From: VRUE01 sp963701265
GTDB taxonomy: Bacteria > Actinomycetota > Thermoleophilia > Solirubrobacterales > 70-9
NCBI GenBank assembly: GCA_963701265.1
Contig: OY969581.1
Location: 186,001-250,000, forward strand
Length of the DNA: 64,000 bases
Reading direction: 5' to 3'
Part shown: positions 22,236 through 31,528 of the stretch, one piece after another
Layout of the letters: each line of letters opens with the position of its first letter
Numbering within the stretch: the first letter of the stretch is position 1
The notes under the pieces: model-generated
Seen by the model: the letters and a program-made list of their open reading frames with translations, nothing else
The model's database searches: none
Told to the model about the DNA's origin: nothing
Made by a program: the position numbers and the translations under genes

Positions 22236-25200
22236 CAGCGGCCGGCGTGGCGCTTCTTAGCGCCCTTGCTCTTCTTCTTGCCCTTGCGCGCGGACTTCTT
22301 GCAGGCGTTCTTCAACACCGGCCGCAGCTTGGCCCCCTTGCCGTTCTGAGCATTGAAGACGGCCGTTGCCTTCTGGGTTCCCGAGCAGATGTTGCGGGAG
22401 TTGACCAGGAGCCCCTGCTTGCCGCCTCGCATGTTGAGGGTGAAGGAGGAGACCGGTTGGTCGGGGACCGTTTCGAAGGTGGAGCGGATTCCACCGTTGA
22501 CCGAGTCGATTCGCCCGGCGAGGTCGATCTCGATCGGCTGGGAGGCGGGTCCCCTCAGAGCAACGACCATGTCTGGCAGCTGGTTGTTGGAGCTCCTTAG
22601 GTAGACCGGGCCTTTGAGGGTGTAGTCGACCAGGGGCGAGGTCGCTTCGGCTTCGCCGTAGACCGAGCCCGCGGGGCACTGGCTGGCGGCGAACTGCACC
22701 CTGGTGCAGACGGTCTTGATGTGGGCCTGGTCGAGGAACTCGGAGTGAGGCAGTGCTACTGAGGCGGAGGCGATGTTGGCGCCACCGGGTGGCATCGTCA
22801 CGGTTGCTCTTAGTCTCGGGTGGCTTCCCCGGTGGGTTCCGCCGAAGAGGCGGAAGGAGAGTTTGGGCTTGAAGCCGAGCTTCTCGCAGCCTCCTACCTG
22901 GAAGCGATCAGAGAGCGATGCGCTCGAGCCTTCCAGGCCCGAAACGTGGGCATCGACCGCCATCGCTTCGCAGTTGGTCGGCGCCGCGGTGAAGTTGGGC
23001 CTGTCCAAAGCAACCCTGATGTCACGGACGTTCAAGACGATGCCGTGCAGTGAGGTCGGGATCGGGTCCGATTCGGCCCGCACCTGGGCGGTGACGGGGT
23101 CGACGTAGAGGGGGTTTCGGACGATCACGTTGCCGAGGTCGAAGGGACCGGCGATCGCCGGGGTGATGACCGCCAGGCTCAACGGGGCACCCTTGTAGGG
23201 GCCGGCGAGGTAGACCTTGCCGGGGGCGTAGAAGGCATACGGGCCCGAGCCGGCTCCTGCCTGGGAGGTGCCGACCTGAGAGGCAGCCGGGCAGGAGGGG
23301 TTGGCGCGCTCGGTGGCACCGGCTCCTTCGTCGCCTGAGATCGCCGCCAGGGCGTTGTCGGAGCAGTAGGGGACGCCCTTGAGATAGGCGGTAAGGCCCT
23401 TCGGGGTGGTGACCTCGATCTTGTTGAAGCGCTGGGTGCCGTCTTCACGGCTCAAGGTGAAGACGAAGGGGCTCTTGGAGCCGGCCTGGTTGTCCTTGAC
23501 CCCGGCCTTCAGCTTGGGATCGAGCGGCTCGGTGGGACACGGGGACCCGTTGGGGCCCGAGGTGACGTCATAGATCGAGTCGTCTTCGACGATCTCATCC
23601 GCCGTCGGGTTGGCCGGGTTGAGCGCCGACCAGGGACTGAACTCGGCGTGGATCGCGTAGGTGCCGCACTTGGGCGGGTTGACCAGCGGAGCCCGGGGGC
23701 CCGAGGTGAAGTGAAGCGCCAGTCGCGAGAAGGGCCATTCGGGGTTTTCGGTGAAGGTCGAGACCAGCTGGCCGGTCACCGGGTCCGGCGTGACCTTGCC
23801 GGCGACCTTCACGGTCACCCCGTCGCGCTTGGAGGCGAAAACCATGTAGAGGCCTATGGGGGCGTTGAAGGGGTTTTCGTTCTGCCTGGCGACGTAGATC
23901 GAGCCTTTGAGCGTTTCCCTGATCAGCGGCGTGTCGATTTCGATCTGGCCGACCCGTGAGGACTCCGGGCATTCATCCGCTGCGTTGGAGCGCAGCTTGA
24001 CCTGGGCCAGCGAGCAGGCGTTGAGCCCGTCGGCGCTGGCCGCGTTGATCGACATCCCCTTTGGAAAGCTGACCGTGACCGTGTCGAGGTTGGCCTGGGA
24101 TACCCCGGTGTTGGACAAGACGCCGTCGAGCGGCATTTTCAATTCGACCCCGAGGCCGGTCGGAGTGTCGGCTTCGTGGTTGGTCGGCTGCAGTTCTGCT
24201 TCTGGTTCGAATTTGATCGTGTCGCAGTCGGTGATCTGCGGCGAGCTGAAGTCATAGGTCTTGACGTCCAAGGGGTCCTGCCAGGAGTCGATCCGCAGGC
24301 TGGTCGTCGGCGGCGGCCCCGAGCAGCGGGTCGGGTTGGTGATCAGCGGTGCCGAGTTGGCGCCTGGTTCGTCGGGGGCGCGGCAACCGGCAAACTTCCT
24401 ATCGACCACTTTCGCCCCGAAGCCGCAGAGCGTCGGTTCGGCGCCGAAGACCCGCGGCACCTGCACGATCGGCGCCGTGCGGAAGCTGATCGCGTAGCCT
24501 TCGTCTGGGCGCACCTCGGGAACGAAGGTGACCGGGACTGTGCCGATCACGCCGAAGCCGAACTGGGCCGGCTGGCCGAATTCCGGTTCGATCGAGTAGA
24601 TCACCTCGTGCGAGGGCGCCGGGTTGCCACCGGGGTAGGGCGGGATATCCCCGAGTGAGCCGGTGACGGGGGCGTAGACGTTGATCCCGGCAACCGCGCT
24701 CGCCAGCGGACAGGTGGCCAGGACCACTTCCGCCACCGTTTTGCAGTATTCGGAGACCGTCAGCGCGTTGCCGACGAAGCCGCGCGGCGCGTCGATCACC
24801 GTGTCTTTGATCTGCTCGGTCGGTTCGACCGTTTTTATCACCGTGCGGTGGGTGTTGAAGCCGAACCTCGCGTAGGCGGAGTAGGGGTGGCCACCGGCGG
24901 TGGTGTTGTCGTTGCCGAGCTCATCGGCGACTTTGGTCGCGAAGTCATCGGGGATCGCGCCGAAGGGGATGCCGGGGGTGAAGGTGTATGTGGCTTCTTT
25001 GCTGACCGCACCCGTCGCCCCTCCGCCGGAGAGCGTGACTTTGGTGGTGCCGACGTCGGGAGCATCTGCACCCAGGTAGACGTCGACCCCGATTGAGAAA
25101 TAGGATTTGCCGGTGCCAAGCGGGTCTTCGCGCGTGCAGGTGACGCTCGCGTTCTGTCCTTCCAGCGCCGTCAGGTTCACGCAGTCCCAGCCCATGGGGG

Positions 25201-25483
25201 GGAAGTTGTGGTCGCCTTCGCGGTGGACGAAGATCGCCCGGGTTTCGTTGCCGCTGGGCAAGTCGAAGGACACCGTGACGGGGCCCGAGGTCGGGTTGCT
25301 GCCGACGTTGGTCACCGTGGCCTCATAGAACACGGCTTCATCGGTGCGCGGCAGGGTTTTCGGCGTGCTGGTCAGCCCGAGTTTGAGCACCGGCGCCGCG
25401 ATCGCCGAGGAGGCGCTCAGGCAAAGTAGGGCAGCAGCCAGGCCAAGCGCCTTGACTGCGTTTTTAGTCTTGAAGACGCTCAC
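22235..25483 (-). CDS. Large secreted surface protein with repeated modules and basic C-terminal tail
   Basis: 1,082 aa from GTG 25483, chosen because GGAGGTC sits 4 nt upstream and a signal peptide (AVKALGLAAALLCLSASSAIA) then follows directly. The N-terminal domain (about residues 30-150) resembles DUF11/CARDB-type beta-sandwiches (YEATVTNVGSNPTSGPVTV). At least two copies of a module follow: CSLAQ...CPESSRVGQIEIDTPL...LKGSIYVA (about 480-620) and VQFAASQCPAGSVYGEAEAT...LKGPVYLR (about 940-1010). The tail is Lys/Arg-rich (KKSARKGKKKSKGAKKRHAGR region), perhaps binding wall polymers. It is coupled to both neighbours by 4-bp or shorter overlaps. Confidence 0.75.
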   Translation of the reverse strand: MSVFKTKNAVKALGLAAALLCLSASSAIAAPVLKLGLTSTPKTLPRTDEAVFYEATVTNVGSNPTSGPVTVSFDLPSGNETRAIFVHREGDHNFPPMGWDCVNLTALEGQNASVTCTREDPLGTGKSYFSIGVDVYLGADAPDVGTTKVTLSGGGATGAVSKEATYTFTPGIPFGAIPDDFATKVADELGNDNTTAGGHPYSAYARFGFNTHRTVIKTVEPTEQIKDTVIDAPRGFVGNALTVSEYCKTVAEVVLATCPLASAVAGINVYAPVTGSLGDIPPYPGGNPAPSHEVIYSIEPEFGQPAQFGFGVIGTVPVTFVPEVRPDEGYAISFRTAPIVQVPRVFGAEPTLCGFGAKVVDRKFAGCRAPDEPGANSAPLITNPTRCSGPPPTTSLRIDSWQDPLDVKTYDFSSPQITDCDTIKFEPEAELQPTNHEADTPTGLGVELKMPLDGVLSNTGVSQANLDTVTVSFPKGMSINAASADGLNACSLAQVKLRSNAADECPESSRVGQIEIDTPLIRETLKGSIYVARQNENPFNAPIGLYMVFASKRDGVTVKVAGKVTPDPVTGQLVSTFTENPEWPFSRLALHFTSGPRAPLVNPPKCGTYAIHAEFSPWSALNPANPTADEIVEDDSIYDVTSGPNGSPCPTEPLDPKLKAGVKDNQAGSKSPFVFTLSREDGTQRFNKIEVTTPKGLTAYLKGVPYCSDNALAAISGDEGAGATERANPSCPAASQVGTSQAGAGSGPYAFYAPGKVYLAGPYKGAPLSLAVITPAIAGPFDLGNVIVRNPLYVDPVTAQVRAESDPIPTSLHGIVLNVRDIRVALDRPNFTAAPTNCEAMAVDAHVSGLEGSSASLSDRFQVGGCEKLGFKPKLSFRLFGGTHRGSHPRLRATVTMPPGGANIASASVALPHSEFLDQAHIKTVCTRVQFAASQCPAGSVYGEAEATSPLVDYTLKGPVYLRSSNNQLPDMVVALRGPASQPIEIDLAGRIDSVNGGIRSTFETVPDQPVSSFTLNMRGGKQGLLVNSRNICSGTQKATAVFNAQNGKGAKLRPVLKNACKKSARKGKKKSKGAKKRHAGR

Positions 25484-28400
25484 TTCTGACCTCCCTGCTT
25501 GTGGCCGGCTCGCTTTGTCCGCTTGTGGTGTTGTTTCTTTGCCCTCGGCTTGACGCACTTGCCGTGCCTTCGCACCGAGCCTTTCCTGCAGGGTCGCGGC
25601 GGTGATTCCTTGGCGTTGCCAGCTGTGGGCGCCGTGCTTGTTGCACCCTGCTCTGCCGGGCGCGGCGAGGGGGTGCCCTGGCAGGCTTCTCCCTCACACG
25701 GCGCTGGCGGCACGACGATCGGGAAGCCGCCCCCGGCGCGCAGCACATAGGCGTCGTTGACGGAGTCGCCGTCTTCGGGCAGCAGCTTCTCGTCTGACCC
25801 CATCCCGATCTGCTCGCCCGACATGCTCACTTGCCCGAAACCGCGGGCGGCGCGGGGGATCACGGTCAGCGTCCCGTCGCGCCAGATGTAGAGAATTCCC
25901 TCGCCATCGCTGCTTTCGGCGCCGGCGGCACCCGGAGCGAGGCCCTCTTTGCTGGCGAAGACGATCGTTCGCCCGTTCTCGCTGACCGTGCGAAGGAAGG
26001 AGACGCTCTGGACTCCGGGGTTGACTTCGCCCGCCAGAACCCTGGCCGCGAAGGCTCCGTTATCAGTGGCACCCGGATCGGCCTTGCTGACGCGCTCAAG
26101 CGCCCCTGAGAGCGAGTCGTAGCGGTAGACGTCGGGCTGGCCGCCGTCTTGGTCATCGGCGCTCAGCGGCGCCTTGCTGGCGAAGACGAGGATGTGGCCG
26201 TCGCCGCCGACCGAGAGGTCCTCGACGTCTGCGCCCAGGCGCGGCAGCGCTCTCGCTTCGTTTACCTCGCCGGGGGAGTCGCCCCAGAGAGCGCCCTGCC
26301 CGAGTGCGTTGTCGGAGGCGGAGAGGGTGCCAATGAAGCCGGTCCTTCCCCCAGGATGGGCAGCGTCGCGCTCGTAAAAGTAGAAATTGCGCTTGCCGAG
26401 CTCGGCCTGCCGGCCGCTTAGGTTGGGTGACGCGGTCAGCACCCCTTCGGCGACGAAGTAGGCGCGCGAGCCGTCGCCGGAGAACTCGGCCAGGCCCAAA
26501 AAGCCGCTGTCTTTGCCCGGTGTGGGGTCGGTGTCATCACCGGCCGATACCTGGGTCAGTCGTTCGCCTTCTGGGCGTGAGGCGTCATAGAGGTAGAGGT
26601 CCGCGGTCGTGTCGAGGTCGGAGTTGGTGAGCTGGCGGGTGGTGGTGAAGTAGAGCTTGGTCCCTTCCTGGGAGGCGCCTTGGTATTCGTCGTCTCCGTC
26701 GATACCCGAGCAGGGTGGCGATACCCGCGTGCACTCCGAGGAGTAAAGCGGGGCGATCGTCGGGCCGGTTGGCGTGTCCTGCCACTCCATGATCCGCAGC
26801 TTGTTGGCGGCCTGATCGCATTTCACACCTTCGGGCTGGGACGGTCGGGCGGAGAAGTAGACGCGCGAGGCATCGCCGGAGACCGAGCCGCGACGGTGGG
26901 CGGTGCGTGCGTCGTTGACGACGCTGCCACCGACCTGGGCGCCGCAGCGCCCGCCCCAGACCGTGCCGTCGCGGTCGCGCTGCAGCAGCCTCGCCGCCGG
27001 TTTGCCTTCCTCGTCGAGGTAGGCCTCATAGACGTTGCCGTAGCCGTCCAGGATGCCCGCGTTCGAGACCTGCGGGTCCCCTGGAAGGTAGGCGGAGTCA
27101 TAAATGCTGTAGAAGATGTGGGTGGCGTCGGTGGAGGCGCCCTCGCAGAGGCCACCGGTGATCGCGGACCGGGTCCCCCCGTCGCCGTTGACGCCGCCGC
27201 TGAGCGGAGTCAACGGTGGGCCGATCGGTGTGGGTGAGCCGCCCAGCGTCCCCTGCAGGCCGACCGTGGTCCCCAGCTGGGTTTGCAGGTCAGTCGAGCC
27301 GTAGGTGGCCCAGTGCGAGAAGTCGGGGGTGTAGGCGCAGGGGCGGCCGGCATCGTTGAAGCCGGCGGAGATTTCCGCCGGCGGCATGACGAAATGCGCC
27401 GTCCAGCCCGAGGGGCCACGCGTGGCGACGTAGGGGTTGGAGGGAAACGAGAGGCTCGGCGTGTCGACCAGCCCGCCTTCGCCGTCGAACTGAGCTTGCT
27501 CCCCGCTGGGCGAGAACTGCGGACTGCCGCTTCGCTGGTTGAACTTCTTCTGCGGGCTGACCATCTCCAGCGCCATGCAGTTGGGCAGGTGGATCGTGCC
27601 TTCGGGGAAGGCGGTGGAGACCTGGGCAGCGCGGATCGCCGCGTTGGGGCAGGAGGAGTTGGGGCGGAAGGTGCTGAAGAGCTGATCGGGGCCGTTGGTG
27701 GTGCCCGAGGAGTTGGTGGCGACCACCCGGAAGTGGTAGGTGCTGTCGCCGGAGAGGCCGGAAAGATCGGTGCTCGCTGCAACCGCCGAGCTCCCCGAGC
27801 CTGCCGAGATCTCGCCTTCGGCGGGGACCCGGTTTCCGTAAGAGGAGTCGGCTCCCCATTCGAAGTGATAGCCGGTGGCCAGGCCGCCGGGGTTGACTCG
27901 AGCAAGCAGGGTGGCGTCGGTCTCGCCGACCGGCGCTGCTTCCTCTTCGGTGACCAGCGGTGGGCCGAACGCGGTGAAGACTTCGTCTTTGCCGGCGAAG
28001 GTCCCATTGGCGTTGGTGACGACGAGGCGGAAGTGGTAGGCACCTTGGGGCATAAGGCCGCTGAGTCCAGCACTGACCGCGTGATCGGCAAAGTCGGCTG
28101 GGATCGAACCGGCCACCGGAGTGCAGGGTTTGCTCGCGCCGTAGAGCGGCGTCGGGCCATATTCGAACTTGCACTCGCTGAGCGGTACGCCTTCGAGGTT
28201 GACCGTGCCGTTGACGGTGGCGCTCGTATCGCCCACTGGGGCGGCCGCTTTGGTGCTGAAGGTTTCTACTGTGCTGAAAGTCGCGTCGTCGCTCCTCAAG
28301 GTCGCGGGGCCTCGCTTCACCGAGATTCGATAGTGGTAGAGGCTCTGCGGGCCGAGGTTGCTGAGCGCAGCACTGACTGCATGCGGGCTGGTGTCGGCGG

Positions 28401-29652
28401 GAATCGAGCCGCTGCAGGGCACAGATTGACCGTAGCTTTTGCTCGGGCCGTATTCGAACTTGCATTCGCTGGGCGTCGCCCCTTCGGAGTTGACCGAGGC
28501 ATTGAGGGTCGCCTGTGTTCCGCTCACACCGGTGGGGGCATCGAAGCCGAAGACGGGTTCGATGCCGTAGCCGCCGAAGACGACGATCTGCCTGTGGATG
28601 CCGCTGGAGATGCCGCCCTGAGTGCCTTCGAAGGCGCCTTCGTCCCAGACAAAGACGCTGTCCGTGCTCTGGTCGATGGCGAGGGACCAATACACGGCGA
28701 AATCGATCTCGGCGCCGAACTGATAGAGCAGCGTCCCGGCGGAATCGCTCACATCGACTGGGGAGGTAACCGATCCCAGCCCAAACCCTGAATTTGACTG
28801 TGAGAGATATGCCTGATGAGCCCCGGTGTCGACGGCGAGGCCAAGGACAGCGTCCGATTCGCTTACTTTCACGTGCGAGGTGTAGCCACTTGCGGCAGTG
28901 TACTTGTAAGCGTTACGGATAGATTCATTCCCCACACTTGCACCCGCATTTATATACAGATCGCCGTTAGAGTCGAAGGCGAGTTCATAAGCTTGGCCCA
29001 CATCAGCGGTGCTGATGGACACCCCTTCCGGAACGCCGGCCGAGCTGTACTCTCTAATGACTTTTGCTTTTGTATCTGAAACCCAAAGGTGCCCCGCCGG
29101 GTCTACTGCCAGCCCGTCGAACTCGGCCCCTGGATTCGGTACTGAAACCGGAAAGTTGCCGCCCAGGGGGTTGCCGCTCGAATCGAACCCGAAGATCTTT
29201 CCCCTGTTCGCCGAGGAGTAGTAAAAGTTCCCCGCAGAGCTAAGTCCTGTGTTGTCGACGGCGAGACGGTCGGAGTAGGATACACCCCCTTCCCCAACCA
29301 CTACCGCTTTCACATCAATTGGGAAATTGCCTCCCAGGGGAGTGGGCGCCTCCGGCACCGTAGTGTCAAATCCGTAGATTTTATTTGCGCTGACATCGAG
29401 AGCGTAGAGACGCTTGGCAGCTTGGCCGGCTGCAAGGGCATGCACCGATGAGAACTGGCTCGCGGACGTGCCGTCCGGGCCAAATGCACCGATTTGCTGG
29501 CGCCCAGACGCCGCCGATGCCGAGCCTGCGCCAAGGGCCAGCAAGGCGACCATTACTGCGGCCAAGGAGGCCACGAGACGCATGCGTCGAGCGTCGAGCG
29601 AGCCGACTCCGGTGCGCCGGAAGGTGATCAATTTAGTGGGTGATGCACTCAT
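25480..29652 (-). CDS. Giant secreted protein: NHL-like repeats, Fn3-like domains and beta-propeller, basic tail
   Basis: 1,390 aa. ATG 29652 with AAGGAGAG upstream; signal peptide about residues 24-48 (LVASLAAVMVALLALGAGSASA). Residues about 50-360 hold NHL/six-bladed-propeller-like repeats (LAVDPAGHLWVSDTKAKVI). Residues about 375-680 hold three Fn3-like units, each with FEYGPS-type strands and a YHFRVVATN ending. From about 700 to 1310 there are PD40/WD40-like blades (SPQFSPSGEQAQFDG, FSGDGSRAYFVAEG). The C-terminal about 45 residues are Lys/Arg/His-rich. Probably an adhesin or sheath component at the cell surface; no catalytic motif is seen. GTGA overlap with the next gene. Confidence 0.78.
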   Translation of the reverse strand: MSASPTKLITFRRTGVGSLDARRMRLVASLAAVMVALLALGAGSASAASGRQQIGAFGPDGTSASQFSSVHALAAGQAAKRLYALDVSANKIYGFDTTVPEAPTPLGGNFPIDVKAVVVGEGGVSYSDRLAVDNTGLSSAGNFYYSSANRGKIFGFDSSGNPLGGNFPVSVPNPGAEFDGLAVDPAGHLWVSDTKAKVIREYSSAGVPEGVSISTADVGQAYELAFDSNGDLYINAGASVGNESIRNAYKYTAASGYTSHVKVSESDAVLGLAVDTGAHQAYLSQSNSGFGLGSVTSPVDVSDSAGTLLYQFGAEIDFAVYWSLAIDQSTDSVFVWDEGAFEGTQGGISSGIHRQIVVFGGYGIEPVFGFDAPTGVSGTQATLNASVNSEGATPSECKFEYGPSKSYGQSVPCSGSIPADTSPHAVSAALSNLGPQSLYHYRISVKRGPATLRSDDATFSTVETFSTKAAAPVGDTSATVNGTVNLEGVPLSECKFEYGPTPLYGASKPCTPVAGSIPADFADHAVSAGLSGLMPQGAYHFRLVVTNANGTFAGKDEVFTAFGPPLVTEEEAAPVGETDATLLARVNPGGLATGYHFEWGADSSYGNRVPAEGEISAGSGSSAVAASTDLSGLSGDSTYHFRVVATNSSGTTNGPDQLFSTFRPNSSCPNAAIRAAQVSTAFPEGTIHLPNCMALEMVSPQKKFNQRSGSPQFSPSGEQAQFDGEGGLVDTPSLSFPSNPYVATRGPSGWTAHFVMPPAEISAGFNDAGRPCAYTPDFSHWATYGSTDLQTQLGTTVGLQGTLGGSPTPIGPPLTPLSGGVNGDGGTRSAITGGLCEGASTDATHIFYSIYDSAYLPGDPQVSNAGILDGYGNVYEAYLDEEGKPAARLLQRDRDGTVWGGRCGAQVGGSVVNDARTAHRRGSVSGDASRVYFSARPSQPEGVKCDQAANKLRIMEWQDTPTGPTIAPLYSSECTRVSPPCSGIDGDDEYQGASQEGTKLYFTTTRQLTNSDLDTTADLYLYDASRPEGERLTQVSAGDDTDPTPGKDSGFLGLAEFSGDGSRAYFVAEGVLTASPNLSGRQAELGKRNFYFYERDAAHPGGRTGFIGTLSASDNALGQGALWGDSPGEVNEARALPRLGADVEDLSVGGDGHILVFASKAPLSADDQDGGQPDVYRYDSLSGALERVSKADPGATDNGAFAARVLAGEVNPGVQSVSFLRTVSENGRTIVFASKEGLAPGAAGAESSDGEGILYIWRDGTLTVIPRAARGFGQVSMSGEQIGMGSDEKLLPEDGDSVNDAYVLRAGGGFPIVVPPAPCEGEACQGTPSPRPAEQGATSTAPTAGNAKESPPRPCRKGSVRRHGKCVKPRAKKQHHKRTKRAGHKQGGQK

Positions 29653-29710
29653 CTGGCGCTCTCCTTGGCCTGTGTCTTCCGGGTGTAAGTGAAAGTGTTC
29701 ATCGTGGTGT

Positions 29711-29744
29711 CGACTATCGGGACGGCGAACCGCCCCGATAGTCG
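29711..29744 (-). terminator. Hairpin between the collagen-like gene and the giant surface-protein gene
   Basis: CGACTATCGGG (29711-29721) pairs exactly with CCCGATAGTCG (29734-29744); the loop contains a further CGG-CGAA-CCG mini-stem. It lies 17 nt after the stop of the collagen-like gene (29761) and 59 nt before the next start. It probably attenuates read-through or protects the 3' end of the first cistron; no clear U-tract. Confidence 0.6.
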
Positions 29745-29760
29745 GGTGCCGGGTGAGTTG

Positions 29761-30597
29761 CTAGGGCGCCGTGACCGCCCAGGTGCCGTAGACAAAGCAT
29801 TCCGACGGTTCAGTTTCCAACTGCGTGCATCCGATCAGCATCGTTGCACCCGCCCTGCCGGCCCCTTCGCTTTCGGATCCGTCGGGTCTAGTGGGCGAGC
29901 CGGTAAATTTGACCCCAGTTTCACTGGCGGCGTAGACACAGAGATTCCCGGGATCGGCCAGTGGGACCGCGGCCGTGCCGTGGCATTTCGCCGAGGGAGA
30001 ACCCCCCTCGGTTCCATCCGGCTTGACGTAGTGGACTTCCGATGATCCCAGCGCCGCTTCAAGCGGAATTGGGAAGCTGATCGGCAGGAAATGGAATTCG
30101 CCGAACCCCCCAGGGGCGGCCGTGAGGGGGACGATCTGGTGCAGAACCCACGTCCCGGTCTCGGTCTGTTCGGAGGGCAGCGCTTCGGGGAGTTCTGGTT
30201 CTCCGCCGCCACCGGAGCCGTTGGTCCCGTTGCAGACGTACTGGGTGCCGCTGGCCGAAGTGAGTTTGTAGCCGCCGGCGGGGCATTTGGCCCCAGCGGG
30301 CTCGGTGACGCTGGTGACGCTCTGGCCCGGGGCGCCGTTTGCTCCATTGCTCCCGTTTGAGCCAGACGAGCCAGCGTCACCCTTGGCGCCGGCGGCGCCA
30401 GCCGGCCCTGCGGGCCCAGCTGGGCCGGTCTTGCCGGTCTTGCCGCGAGGGCCCTTCTTGGCCTTGGCTGAGGCGGTGGCCTTGCCACCGCCTGAAGAAT
30501 TGGAGGCGGCGTAAGCGCCGCCGAACATGGCGAAGACCAGGGCCATCACCGAGATGACTCCGGGGATGCCAAAGCGCGTGCGTAGCGTCGAGAACAT
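29761..30597 (-). CDS. Secreted collagen-like repeat protein
   Basis: 278 aa. ATG 30597 with AAGGAGAG 9 nt upstream. Signal/anchor segment about residues 11-31 (PGVISVMALVFAMFGGAYA). A Gly-X-Y collagen-like stretch of about 45 residues follows (GPRGKTGKTGPAGPAGPAG, then GSNGSNGANGAPGQ). The C-terminal globular domain (about 95-278) has paired cysteines (GAKCPAGGYKL, GTQYVCNGT, AKCHGT, NLCVYA, IGCTQL, ECFVYG). The pattern of short collagen stalk plus cysteine-rich head is common in Thermoleophilia secreted proteins. It is the first gene of the surface-protein series. Confidence 0.78.
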   Translation of the reverse strand: MFSTLRTRFGIPGVISVMALVFAMFGGAYAASNSSGGGKATASAKAKKGPRGKTGKTGPAGPAGPAGAAGAKGDAGSSGSNGSNGANGAPGQSVTSVTEPAGAKCPAGGYKLTSASGTQYVCNGTNGSGGGGEPELPEALPSEQTETGTWVLHQIVPLTAAPGGFGEFHFLPISFPIPLEAALGSSEVHYVKPDGTEGGSPSAKCHGTAAVPLADPGNLCVYAASETGVKFTGSPTRPDGSESEGAGRAGATMLIGCTQLETEPSECFVYGTWAVTAP

Positions 30598-30851
30598 CTA
30601 GATCTCTCTCCTTGTCCCGTGAGCCCCTCTGCCCGCCGCTTCCCTTAGCGGCTTCCTCGAGGCTCGGTTATGTCCCTGTACTTGTCGTTTCCCTGATGGG
30701 CTTGACGGGTGAGGATAGTTCCCAGTGGGTGCTATCTGTACCGGCAAGTGGCGCCAGTGAAGCACCCCGGTCAGAAGTTGTCAAGGGAAAGTTCCCAAAA
30801 GAAAAAGATCGTTCCCAGATGCGTTCCTGGGAGGGATATGGGGGTACCGAA
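30598..30851 (-). promoter_or_regulatory. Intergenic control region upstream of the surface-protein operon
   Basis: 254 bp without a gene. On the minus strand a consensus -35 TTGACA lies at 30779-30784; no good -10 is seen 17 nt later. GTTCCCA occurs at 30718-30724, 30792-30798 and 30811-30817, the last forming TCCCAG-N9-CTGGGA with a following motif. A small hairpin GCCGCT/AGCGGC is near 30635-30652, and AAGGAGAG is the ribosome binding site. The GTTCCCA motif recurs at the divergent TetR promoter near 32225. Confidence 0.4.
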
Positions 30852-31514
30852 TTAGACGGCTTGGGACCGGGCCAAGCGTGCGGCCTCGTCGGCCCCCAAG
30901 TAGGGCACGAGGATGAATTCGGTGACGTCGGGAAGGAGATCCTGCAGCCCGGCAGCCTCCCCCGCCGCGACCTTGCGCGAGGTGAGCATGACCAAGGCGC
31001 CGATCGTCGACTCCTCGGTCGTAGCGGGGAGCTCGCGCTCTCCGACTCGCTCGGCGCGGCCCTGTTCGAGATACGGAACGACCTCGTGGACCGCCTCGTG
31101 GAAGCGGGCTGAGACCGCGGGCCCGGCGGCCTGGGACTCGACCAGGCAGAGGCGGGCGAGGTCAGGCTCGTCGGCAAAGAAGCCGAGGACGGCGCTGGCG
31201 GCGGCGATCGCGCGCCGAGACCAGTCGTCGCTCGCCGCAACCGCCTCATCGGCCAGCTCGCGGATGTGCCCCACCACCACTTCAAAAGCCGCCAGGAAGC
31301 ACTCCTCCTTGGCCTCAAAGTTCTCGTAGAAGACGCGGCGGGAGACGCGGGCCTGCTTGGTGATGTCGGTGATCGTCACCGCGCGGTAGCCCTTCTCGGC
31401 GACGGCGGTTGCCAAGCCGGCGATCAGGCGCTCGCGCTGGTTGTGGGCGACCTGCTCGCGGCTGAAGCCGTGGCGGCCGGCGGGAAGCGGGCCGAGCGTT
31501 TCCTCGTCTGCCAT
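30852..31514 (-). CDS. TetR-family transcriptional regulator
   Basis: 220 aa from ATG 31514 (AGGGAGAG upstream). N-terminal GRHGFSREQVAHNQRERLIAG precedes the HTH (GYRAVTITDITKQARVSRRVFYENFEAKEECF, about residues 38-70). The C-terminal ligand domain is helical and ends EFILVPYLGADEAARLA, a tail seen in the other paralogues here. Likely a homodimeric repressor responding to a hydrophobic ligand. Target unknown; it is 15 bp downstream of another tetR gene and upstream of the surface operon. Confidence 0.88.
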   Translation of the reverse strand: MADEETLGPLPAGRHGFSREQVAHNQRERLIAGLATAVAEKGYRAVTITDITKQARVSRRVFYENFEAKEECFLAAFEVVVGHIRELADEAVAASDDWSRRAIAAASAVLGFFADEPDLARLCLVESQAAGPAVSARFHEAVHEVVPYLEQGRAERVGERELPATTEESTIGALVMLTSRKVAAGEAAGLQDLLPDVTEFILVPYLGADEAARLARSQAV

Positions 31515-31528
31515 CCGTGAAGCTCTCC

